Of a stretch of 10,219 nt of DNA, positions 1 to 8,082 are shown in pieces (within the stretch, counting starts at the first letter, position 1; each line of letters starts with the position of its first letter). The DNA comes from Monoraphidium neglectum (Eukaryota > Chlorophyta > Chlorophyceae > Sphaeropleales > Selenastraceae): assembly GCF_000611645.1 (NCBI RefSeq), contig NW_014013502.1, positions 1-10,219 of the forward strand, given 5' to 3'. The translations under genes were made by a program, and so were the position numbers. The notes beneath the pieces are model-generated. The model searched no databases and had not been told where the DNA came from. It saw nothing but the letters and a program-made list of their open reading frames with translations.

Positions 1-347
1 GTGCTGGAGTGCGCGTATGCAGAGTGCAGGGCAACATGATGCGCAACGGATGTCAACAGAAGTTGCCCGCCATGCAATAGCTCGGCGGGCGGGGGCTGGG
101 GGCGGGGGCGGGGGACGTGGTTATGATGGGGGGAAGACAGTGCCGTGGGGTCGGCCGCATGCCGAGAAGAAGCCTTGCCAAGCGCCGGGCGGCATCAAGC
201 GACCCGTGGGGCTGCCCTGCGCCCGCATCCCTTAGCACATCAATACACGCGAGAAGTGAAGCTACTGCTACCCCAGAGCCTGGAAAGAAGCTTCAAACAC
301 CGGCGGACGCGCTGCTTCCTGCTCACAAGCAACCCGGCTACACACAC
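1..347 (-). other. DIS3 intron 9, running off the left edge
   Basis: Exon 9 ends in PMIR at 348 and is followed by a GTGTGTG donor at 347. The family continues with a conserved stretch after this point (first part of the region leading to the RNB domain), but I could not find it in any minus-strand frame between 347 and 1. The stretch is therefore most likely intron. The only AG dinucleotide close to the edge in transcript sense is at about 5-4, too near the end to judge as an acceptor. Short open frames here on either strand look like chance products of GC-rich DNA. Confidence 0.6.
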
Positions 348-1924
348 CGTATCATGGGGAACCGCCGCTCCACCGGCACGAACAGCACCGCCGCCGCCCC
401 TGCCCGCGCCTCCAGGCCCTCCTCCGGCTTGAGCGCCCCGCAGTAGCCGCGCTGCCGCCAGTTGCGCTTGATCACGCCCACCACGCGGCCAGTAGGGCGA
501 GCGGCGGCGGGGGCCTTGCCGGCGGCGCCGCCGCCCTCCTCTGCAAGCGCCTCCCCGGGGGCGACCTGCGGAAGAGTTCGGTGAGAAGTGGCGGGCGGGG
601 GGGCTTTACGCGCAGCTCGGGAAAAACTGTTGTTTGTCGTTTGGGGGGGGGGTGCGCAGTCTATCCTGACCCCCCTGAGTGCAGCTGTGCGGTGAGCGCG
701 AGCGGCATCACGCGAAGCGGCGTGTGGGTAAGAGGGGGAGGGTGGAACAAGCCCGCGCTCGACATGCCGACACACGGCCGGCAGCGCTGGCCCCAGGCGC
801 CATGAGAGCGACCAACGCGCTGCCCGCTGCGTTGTGTAGCTTCTCCGCCCCCAATATGACGTCACCCACCTGGAAGATGCCGGCCTCGCCGCCGTCGCCC
901 TCCCCCTCTTCCGACCCCTCGTCTGCCGCCTCCCCGCCGCCGCCGCTGGATCCTTTTCCTCCGCCGCCGCCGGGCAGGACCTTGCTGGGGGCGCGCCATT
1001 GGTCCTCGGGCAGCAGCTCAACGGCCACGATGTCACCTGGGGGGGGGGGGGGACAGAGGAAGCAGAGAGTGTGAATTTGTGTGTGCTATGAGGGTATTAT
1101 GTGTGTGTGAGCACGTGTGTGTGTGTGTGTGTGCTGTGTGTGTGTGTGTATGTGTGTTTGTGTGGCATGCAGTCGTGTGAGGTTGTGCCACGTGAGCACA
1201 TGCAGCACTGGAGGAGTTGCATGTGTAAGAGCGTCCAGACCGCCCAGGCGCAATGCAGCTGGTCGTGGTGGGAGGCTTGCGCCGCCCACACGCGCGCCGA
1301 TGCCGCGCGCCACAGTTGCCAGCGCGCTGCGCAAGTCCGGCCGGGCGGGCTATTAACCCCACGGCGCGTTCAAAGCGCGGTCAAAGCACGGTCAACGTGG
1401 CACCCACCGTCCAGGGCGCGGTTCATGTCGATGCGGCCGCTGATGAGGATGTCATCCCCGACGCTCTGGCTGGACACCCACCCCTCGAAGGGGTTGAACC
1501 TTGGGTGATGAGGGATGATGAGGGGAGGCGGGTGGGAAAACTCGGGAAACAGGAGGGTAGCGCCAGCGGCAGAGGGGACGGGGGCCAGCACGCACGCCGG
1601 GTTTTGAGGAGAGGAGGGCCCCCACCACGGGCCGATAGGCAGCAGGTCCGCGCAGCACCACTGCCGGCCCCAGCACCAGCCAGCTGGGCCCTGCCAGCCC
1701 AGCACCAGCCAGCTGGGCCCGCGGCCCCGGCAGCACCTCCAGTGTCCAACCCTCGCCATCCCTCCACACTCCTCGCCCCCACCCTGCCCCCGCCGCCCCT
1801 CACCGGCTGACCCTCAGCGCGCCCTGGTGCAGGCGGCCCGCCGCGATGCCGGCCTGCAGCTCCGCGAAGGGCCGGTGCGCCTCGTAAACCTTCTTGCGCT
1901 TGCTCGCGCGGCTGCCGCCCCGCG

Positions 1925-1956
<32 letters not shown>

Positions 1957-3494
1957 TCAGCTGGCGCGCCCGACGCCCCAGGCTCTGCATGGACGAGGTG
2001 GCAGGAGGGGCGGTGGCGCTCCTGTGAATCCGAAAACCCCGCGCTGCGGCCCTAGGCACGCAACCTGGTGGCAACGCAACCTGACGCGGCCCCGAAGCAT
2101 GTTACCACCGCCCCTGCCCCACACTCTAGCGCGCCATTACCCGCGCACACCCGCATTCGCCTGGCAAACCAGAGCCATGGCAAGCAAAGCCGGCGTCCCT
2201 GCCGCGCGTCCGACCGCCATCAAAGCACCGCCAAATGATATGCCTCAAAACACACGAATATGAGCCCGGATCAGAGCCGGTACAGATTACAACCAGAGCC
2301 CGGCACGCCCCAACCCCCCGCCCCTCACCCCCGTCCTCCTCCATCTCTGCGCGGGCCACGAGGTCCATTAGCTCTGGCACCTCCCCCCGCCTCTCCCGCG
2401 CGTACGCCGCCAGGTGCAGCGCCTCCACGCCCTCAGACGCAGCGAGTGCGCGGCTGGCGGCGTCGTTGGTGAGCAGCAGCACGCGCACGCCGGGAACGCG
2501 CTCCTTGTACCTGCCGGGGGGCGGTTTTGGGTTTCGAGCCCAGTGCGGGGCCGAGTGAGTTGCCTCGCGGGGCGCCTTGCACGCCTAGACGAGCCGCGCA
2601 GCCCCACCCCTGCCACGACAACCCGTAACACACCACGTGCCAAAGCAGCCGGCGGAAGCGCCGTGACGCTGGTACGGGCGATGCGAGTTCCTTCGACGCA
2701 TCCCGGGCACCCCCGCCCAGCCGCCCGCCGCCCGCCGCCCGCCGTCCAAGCCCCGCCCCTGGCCCGCCCTGCTGCATGGGCCCACCATTTTGCGACGCCG
2801 CGTATGGCCCTGTCGTTCCTGTCGTTCGGGCTCTCCCCGGGGCGCGCCTCCACGTACGTCGCGCTGTGGTGCTCGTTGGAGAAGACGAAGAAGCGCTTGG
2901 CGTCCGACTGGGTGAGGGCCCTCAGGCGCTGGAAGCAGGAGCGGTTGCGGTGCTCCACCTGCGGATGGGGGAGGGCAGCAGACGGGGCGGCCCCTCCGGT
3001 GTGTGATTGAGCGGGCTCCGCCGGTGAGGGGCGGCCGGAAACGCAGGCGTGGGATAGAAAGTGGCATGCCTAGTTGCATGTCGGGCACAGCTGAGCTTCC
3101 GGCCTCAGGGTTTGCACTGGGTATCAGCCGCGGGCGCGCTTGCGCCCCTTAGCTTCGAGAAAAGGATTGATTCAAACATTCATCGTCGGCCGGTCAGCTG
3201 GCTCCAGGGTGCCCCCCTCCTTATGGCGCATGGTCTTGATTCAACACACTCCGTGCACAAGAGAGAAGAGACTCATGACTTCATGCACACCACGCTGACT
3301 CCTTGCTTGCACCCTGCTGCACACTTGAATGCCAACATCATCCCCATGTGTGCTGACAAGTACACCCTCTTTCCCATGGCACTCACACAACCGCACACAC
3401 ACCCACGCACACACATGCACACACGCATACACACCACAGCTGGCCGCATGCACACACCCACAAACTTGCGCTGGAAAACGCAGACGTACTCAAT

Positions 3495-3527
<33 letters not shown>

Positions 3528-4230
3528 CCATGTGCACGTGCTCCCGCCCACCTCCTCCAGCACTGTCTTTGTCACGATGACATCAGTCACCGCCGCGTGC
3601 TCCAGGAAGTCCAGCTGGTGCAGCGCCACGTTGGTGTCAATCACCAGGTAGGCCGCCGCCGCAGGGGACAGCTTGTGGGATTCGGGGGGGCACTCTGGGT
3701 CCAGGGGGGAGCCGCTCCTGGTGAGTGGAACGGGAGGGGTGCGAGTTTTCAACAGCGTCGAGAGCCAGCGCAGCTGCTGCGTCGCGCACACGGGCAGGTG
3801 GCCAAGCCGCCAGTGCCACGGCGTGCTGGAAAGATTGCTGCCTAAGATATCAAATCAGCTACGGCCGGGCCGGTCCAGTGTCAGGCTCCGCGCTGCTGCC
3901 GTGGCCGCTGCTGTCGGCTAGCCGCCGACGATAACTGGGTGAGGCACTTTCGCTCCGCCGATGCTTGATGCGCGGCAGCGCCCACCATATGTCATCCCTG
4001 AGGTAGTGCTCGCGCACAACCTGCAGGGGTGTGCACGCGGAAGAGGCGCATGGCGGGCCGTTGCGACGGGAACGGTGGCAGCAGCGCGTCTTGAAAGCCG
4101 GCTGCAGCATGCGTGGCACGCCCTGGCAAAGCGCCACACAGCATCCGGCGCGCACGCACGGCAGGTGGCATGTCACCTTTGTGACGTTGCCTTTCTTGGT
4201 CTTCTTCACAAAGGCCTTCTGCTTCAGCAT
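348..4230 (-). CDS. DIS3: DIS3/RRP44 exosome ribonuclease, N-terminal part (9 exons, 3' end outside window)
   Basis: Catalytic subunit of the RNA exosome, which degrades and trims RNA from the 3' end in nucleus and cytoplasm; its PIN domain also cuts internally. Exons on the minus strand: 4230-4177, 4020-3986, 3717-3552, 2958-2786, 2510-2329, 1984-1804, 1499-1408, 1036-870, 565-348. All introns are GT-AG and every junction keeps frame, giving 422 codons plus 2 bases. Residues 1-18 (MLKQKAFVKKTKKGNVTK) and VVREHYLRDDI (19-29) match the conserved DIS3 start, so I place the start at 4230 although an in-frame ATG lies 69 bases upstream (4299). PIN domain about 53-185: IDTN (Asp57), LEEV (Glu85), NDRNDRA (Asp134), LTND (Asp159). 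A nine-Gly linker (215-223) precedes KKVYEAHRPF and the first cold-shock region (about 234-303). A Gly/Glu-rich linker leads to PTGRVVGVIKRNWR (374-387), the start of the second. Only one Cys (39) is seen where the family has three. The RNB domain should lie beyond position 1. Family assignment is secure; exon edges are inferred by eye. Confidence 0.95.
1039..1052 (-). other. Uninterrupted C14 tract at the 3' splice site of DIS3 intron 7
   Basis: The plus strand has 14 G in a row at 1039-1052. In transcript sense this is 14 C directly joined to AG and then exon 8 (GTGACATC, from 1036). It serves as an all-cytosine polypyrimidine tract. Such a run is also prone to length change and to sequencing error, but it is intronic, so the DIS3 frame is unaffected. 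Confidence 0.7.
1099..1165. repeat. GT/CA microsatellite in DIS3 intron 7
   Basis: Nearly continuous GT dinucleotides on the plus strand, with pure runs at 1115-1133 and 1135-1149, interrupted by single C, A and T bases. On the DIS3 transcript this reads as a CA repeat starting about 65 bases upstream of the intron 7 acceptor. The open frames across it that translate as Cys-Val or Thr-His repeats are artefacts of the repeat. Confidence 0.95.
1669..1720. repeat. Short direct repeat, 23 bases twice, in DIS3 intron 6
   Basis: The sequence CCCAGCACCAGCCAGCTGGG plus CCC occurs at 1669-1691 and again at 1698-1720, an offset of 29 bases with a 6-base spacer. Each copy contains the palindrome CCAGCTGG. 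It lies wholly within intron 6 (1803-1500) and looks like a small tandem duplication. Confidence 0.9.
1926..1953. repeat. GCC trinucleotide repeat coding for nine Gly in DIS3 exon 6
   Basis: About nine GCC units on the plus strand read as GGC codons on the minus strand. They give residues 215-223 of the DIS3 product, in the flexible linker between the PIN domain and the first cold-shock region. The repeat keeps the frame between the acceptor at 1985 and the conserved KKVYEAHRPF stretch. Confidence 0.9.
3383..3534. repeat. CA/GT microsatellite near the 5' splice site of DIS3 intron 3
   Basis: A CA-rich tract on the plus strand with a pure (CA)14 run at 3495-3522 and many imperfect CA units from about 3383. 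In transcript sense it is a GU repeat; the pure run begins 29 bases after the intron 3 donor (3551). Intron 3 is the longest DIS3 intron fully contained in the window (593 bases, 3551-2959). Confidence 0.95.
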
Positions 4231-4530
4231 CCCGATGCAGATGATCTCACAACGTCGCCAATCTGCGCGTAAAAACCTTATAAAAAGACAATGTGGCATT
4301 CAATTGAAAAGATGTGTCGTGCTCGTGTCTACTCTTCTTGACCTGTCGGGTGTCTGCTGGTGCCGACAGTCAGCAACCACACGGCGATCTCATGTGTAAT
4401 GACCAAAAAGGCATTTAATTCACCTGCCATTACATTGAAGGGTGAAACGCGGCGTCAAAGGCTTCCAATCACGTCAAAAGATGTGAAGTGTGATCTGCGC
4501 GGGGCGTTGCAGGCTGCCATTGGCATATAG
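4231..4530. promoter_or_regulatory. Divergent intergenic region between DIS3 and USB1, likely shared promoter
   Basis: Only 300 bases separate the two start codons, and the genes point away from each other. The region is visibly richer in A and T than its surroundings. Candidate elements seen: a TATA-like TATAAAAA at 4278-4285, CCAAT at 4465-4469, ATTGG at 4519-4523, and a repeated CGTCAAA at 4453-4459 and 4472-4478, the second embedded in ACGTCA. None is proven. An in-frame upstream ATG for DIS3 (4299) lies inside the region, and a stop (TAG, 4528-4530) directly precedes the USB1 start. Confidence 0.6.
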
Positions 4531-6022
4531 ATGGAAGCGCTGGTAGCATATGGATCGGACTCAGACGACGATACTGACACGGGGGCTGCGCCCACCAAAA
4601 GCAGTCGCAGCCGAGAGCGAGCTGATGCTGCTGCCGCCCCTCCCGCCAAGCGCCCACGCACCCAGAAACTGTGCGTACGAAGTATGCCTCGCATTATGAA
4701 AGGCACATGCATGATAAGTGTCTAGTGCGCACCAACCCCTGTGACAACGGTGCTGCCTGTGGCCATGCAGGAGCGACACAGGGGATGCCGCCACCCCAGG
4801 CGCAGCGCGAAAACCCCTGGCAGCGCTGCTGCCAGGCGGCCCCACCGTGGACGAGCACTCCCCGCAGCCACTTTTGAAATTCGAACAACAAGAACAACAG
4901 CAGCAGACGGTGCAGTCCTGCAGCACACAGCGAGCTGCGGCCCTCAATGGCGGCGCCATCCACGCCGCCGAGGTGCCCCGGCCCATCCGCAGCTTCCCGC
5001 ACATTGACGGCAGCTTCCCGACCGCCGTCTTCATCAAGCGTGAGCATCGACGATCTCGCCGCGCGCCAAGCTGCTCGCTTTCAGCGCTGTATCGCGCGGT
5101 CATGTCTTGGCCGCACCCGGGCGCCACGGCTGGTTGCAGCTGGGCGAAACACTGTGACGCCCCTGATGTAAATCATACCATGCTGCCCTGCCCGCACCAG
5201 TGCCACAACACCAGGCGGTGCGGCGGCTGTTCCACCAGCTGCTGGCCAGCCTGCCGGCCGGCAGCGGCCTGCCGCCCTTCTACCCCATCGGCGCGCCGGC
5301 GGCAGCCAGCGGCGGCCTCGGCGGCGCCGAGCCCGTGCCGCCCCACATCAGCTTGTCGCGCACGGTACCTGTTGAGCAAAGCAGGACAAGGCCGCTGATG
5401 GCCAGCCTGGAGCGGCGTCTGCGCGGCGCCGCGCCGCGCCCACGCAGCGGCGGCCTGCGGCTGCGGGGCGTGCGGGCGTTTGTGAACGACGAGGGGACGC
5501 GCACGTTTGCGGCGCTGTGCGTGGAGGAGGGCGCGGCGGAGGTGTGCGCGCTCGTCAGGGCGGTGGACGCGGCGTTTGAGGAGCACGGGCTGAGCCCGTT
5601 CTACGAGGTGAGCTGGAGGGAGCACACTTTTTTGGGAGGGCGATAGATTTAGCAGCTGCCATTGTGTGGCAGCTGGATTCGCTGCCGAAGCGCCTTTTCG
5701 GTCGTGCCAGCATGCACGGGCAGGCGATTGTGGGCGAGCTGGCGCCGTGCTTGCGCAGCCTCCGGGTCCCAGCGCGAAGCACGCCCGCCCTCTCCCGTGC
5801 TCGCCACGCCCCACCCTCGCATCCTGCCTCCCCAACTGCCGGCGCCGCCAGGACCCGCAGCCCCACGCGTCGTTTGCCTGGGCCCTGGGTGACCACGGGG
5901 CGGCCCTCCAGCGCGCACTGTCCGCGGCGCCGCCCGACCACGCGCCGCTGGAGGTGCCCCTGGCGCAGGTGGTGTGCCGGACAGGGCGGCGGGAGACTGT
6001 GGTGTGGAGCGCGCCTTGCTGA
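4531..6022 (+). CDS. USB1: USB1, U6 snRNA 3'-end phosphodiesterase (4 exons, complete)
   Basis: A 2H-phosphodiesterase that trims the 3' oligo-uridine tail of spliceosomal U6 RNA in the nucleus and so stabilises it. Exons 4531-4670, 4771-5039, 5201-5607 and 5852-6022; introns are GT-AG and all joins are in frame, giving 328 residues and TGA at 6020-6022. The start follows an in-frame TAG at 4528-4530. The N-terminus MEALVAYGSDSDDD resembles the usual USB1 opening, followed by a basic nuclear-signal-like patch (about 37-43) and a Gln-rich stretch of low complexity. The core begins with IRSFPHIDGSF in exon 2. The catalytic motifs are HISLSRTV (His185, Ser187) and HASFAWALGD (His277, Ser279), about 92 residues apart, close to the spacing in the human enzyme. 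FYE joins DPQPHAS across the last intron exactly as the family needs. It is somewhat longer than the human protein (about 265) because of the N-terminal extension. Exon 1-2 joining is the least certain. Confidence 0.92.
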
Positions 6023-6958
6023 GTTCCAGGCGGGTACGCAGGGGGGATGAGCGATGCCACCACTCAGGCGAGAAGGGGCGGCGCTGTCACAAACAAGCGG
6101 GCATTGACCGTTTGGTTAGCCGCACGTTTCATGTGCACACGGAGCGTCCAGGATCAGGGGTTTGGAGGTCGCTGCGCGCAGGGGCCGGCTACGAAGAACA
6201 GCGGCCAGCCGGCCAGGCCGGTCAGGCCGCCAGGCGCCCCTCCTGATCGCCCGTGTTTGGCTTGGCACATGGGCGCAGCGCTGATCCAGCAAGCAGGGCG
6301 CTTGCCCTCTGTAACGCCCGCTTGGCACCATCATGGGTTGGGGAGGCTCCCCACATGGGCCTCAACTCCTCGTCACTCCTCGCAAAGCAACGGGCGGCAG
6401 CCAACTGCCTTGGTGGCTTTGATGACAGCAATGCACCGCAGGCCCCCGAATCCCGCTTGCAGTGGGCTAAATAGAGACATCAAACGTCTGTGGCCAAGCT
6501 CACTGAGCTGCTTGCCTTTCATTATGGAGGGCTGGCAGTGGCCCAACGGCGCGCACCCCACTGCACTGGCAGCACCAGCACCTGTACAGCAGCGCACCAG
6601 GCACCAAATCGACCTTGCGAAATGAAAGAGGGTTTTGAGACGCAGCGCTCTTTTCCCTCTTCGCAATAACACGTTTCTTCCCTCCCACACAATTCTCCGC
6701 TAACCTTTCCCGGGTCTGTTGCCAAGTTACACCGCCCAGCCGGTGGTCTCCACCGCGCGCTCCAGCACGCATCCGCTTATTACTTGTGAGCTCAACCCGT
6801 TTGAGAGGCGGCCGTGGTCAACGGCGTCAGCAGCGCCCGTGCACACCGCGACCGAAGCACTCCGCCCAACGTTCCTGCCTACAGTGCGTGCCCTGATGCT
6901 CCATTCTGCTCTTATCAATGCAAATACCGCGATGCAGGGCTAGTAACCCAGGAAGGAC
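6023..6958. other. Intergenic: USB1 3' UTR and upstream region of the next gene
   Basis: I see no supported gene here. A TGTAA at 6310-6314 matches the polyadenylation signal common in green algae and would give USB1 a 3' UTR of roughly 300 bases. A GC-rich, partly self-complementary stretch of GGCC/CCGG units lies at 6200-6240. A frame of 192 codons (6047-6625, plus) has no recognisable domain, and its composition does not resemble the coding exons. No convincing promoter element was identified before 6959. Confidence 0.5.
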
Positions 6959-8082
6959 ATGGCACGGACTGGGACAGCGGTCGCGCGCATTGTGCTGGCG
7001 CTGTTGCTCGCGCACGGCGCAGCGGCAGCAGTCATCCAGCAGGACAACTCAGCAGTGTGCGTGTCCGTGATGCCGGCGTGCGAGGCCAAGTGCAAGGGCC
7101 AGCAGTACTTCTTCATTTGCGCCGCCGGCAACGGCCCCATGGGGACCCCCTACATCATCTGCCGCTGCGCGCAGCCCGCGCCCGCGGTCGGCGGCCCGCA
7201 GCAGAGTGAGCGCGCACGCCGCCCAGGCAGGGGTTCGGTGTGGAGCTGTGATGGACTGCAGGGAAGTCTGCCGACATGGTTGTGGCAGCAGCCGCCTGTG
7301 CCAGCTGGATTGGTGGTGCCCCAATGAGTGTGACCGACACCGCGTTCAATCGAATCGCCCGCAAACGCGCGCCTGCAGTCGCGCGGCTCGCGCTGTCCAA
7401 CTGGCCGGGCGCAAAAGCCTGCAACCAGAAGACTTGGGTGAGCCCACGACGCACCTTTTCAAACGAGTTTCGAAAGCGCATGCTTCCGTTGGGCGGCGCC
7501 AAAGCCGCGCTCGCCTCCGGCCCGAATCCGGCTCAGCGCGGCCGCCGCCCCGCCCCGTCCCCACAACCCTCTCGAAACCCTCCCTGCCTTGCCCCCCGCC
7601 CCCAGGCCAACGACTGCACCACCCAGCTGACCGCCGCGGTCAACGGCACCGCCGTCACCCTGACGCCCGCCGTCGGCTCGGCCTTCAACGAGAACTGCGC
7701 GCCCGCCTCTGGCATCGTCATCGGCCCCAAGGGCGCGCAGGCGGCGGTCGTGTTCCCCCAGTACCCCATCGGCCTCACCTCCACCGGTGCTGACGGCTCG
7801 GTGACGATAGACTTCAGCCAGACGGCTGCTGACGACCCCAACCAGAACGATTGGTCACAGTGCATCCTCACGTACAGGGTGGTCCAGGGCACCTTCCTGG
7901 ACCCACGTTTGGCTATCGCGCAGCAGCGGCAGCAGCAGGCGCTGGTCCAGCAGCAGGCGGGGGCGCAGCAGGGGCAGGCAGCAAAGGCGGCAAGCGGCGC
8001 AGCGGGCGCAGGCATGGCGGCGCGCGCGCAGGTGGCGGCTGCGGCCGGTGTCGCGGCTGCATACTTTGCCGTTTTCTGCTGA
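6959..8082 (+). CDS. Unrecognised secreted Cys-rich protein with probable GPI-anchor signal
   Basis: I do not recognise the family. The start at 6959 opens with MARTGTAVARIVLALLLAHG followed by Ala-rich residues, a clear signal peptide of about 24 residues. Exon 1 (6959-7205, donor GTGAGC) then has a compact Cys-rich domain, AVCVSVMPACEAKC through ICRC (six Cys), and a Pro/Ala/Gly tail. The last exon (7606-8082, after acceptor CCCCCAG) has 158 residues: a domain with three Cys (NDC, NENC, WSQC) and alternating hydrophobic stretches suggesting beta structure, a Gln-rich stretch (QQRQQQALVQQQ), then small residues and a hydrophobic tail ending AAAYFAVFC at the stop, as in GPI-anchored proteins. 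Joining the two exons directly breaks frame. A middle exon 7262-7437 with canonical sites restores it, but its first intron would be only 56 bases and its sequence is unconvincing. A weak donor GTCGGC in exon 1 is the other option. Likely a cell-wall or surface protein (inference). Confidence 0.7.

Noticed and set aside
857..864. Perfect TGACGTCA (CRE-like) palindrome
   Set aside because: It lies inside DIS3 intron 8 beside the donor, far from any start, and an 8-base word can occur by chance.
338..1036. Minus-strand open frame of 232 codons
   Set aside because: Only 565-348 in this frame is coding (DIS3 exon 9). The rest crosses intron 8 and exon 8 in the wrong frame; the true exon 8 frame is offset by two bases.
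1101..1508. Frames coding for Cys-Val or Thr-His repeats at the GT microsatellite
   Set aside because: These are translations of a dinucleotide repeat in an intron, not proteins.
2414..3010. Plus-strand open frame of 198 codons
   Set aside because: It is antisense to DIS3 exons 4 and 5, which match the family and join in frame.
5173..6063. Minus-strand open frame of 296 codons
   Set aside because: It lies antisense to USB1 exons 3 and 4, which carry the conserved HxS motifs. It has no domain and is expected from GC-rich codon bias.
6200..6240. GGCC/CCGG-rich stretch that could fold as a hairpin
   Set aside because: The units are irregular and no defined stem-loop or terminator could be drawn with confidence.
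6047..6625. Plus-strand open frame of 192 codons after USB1
   Set aside because: No recognisable domain, codon use unlike the supported exons, and it overlaps the likely USB1 3' UTR.
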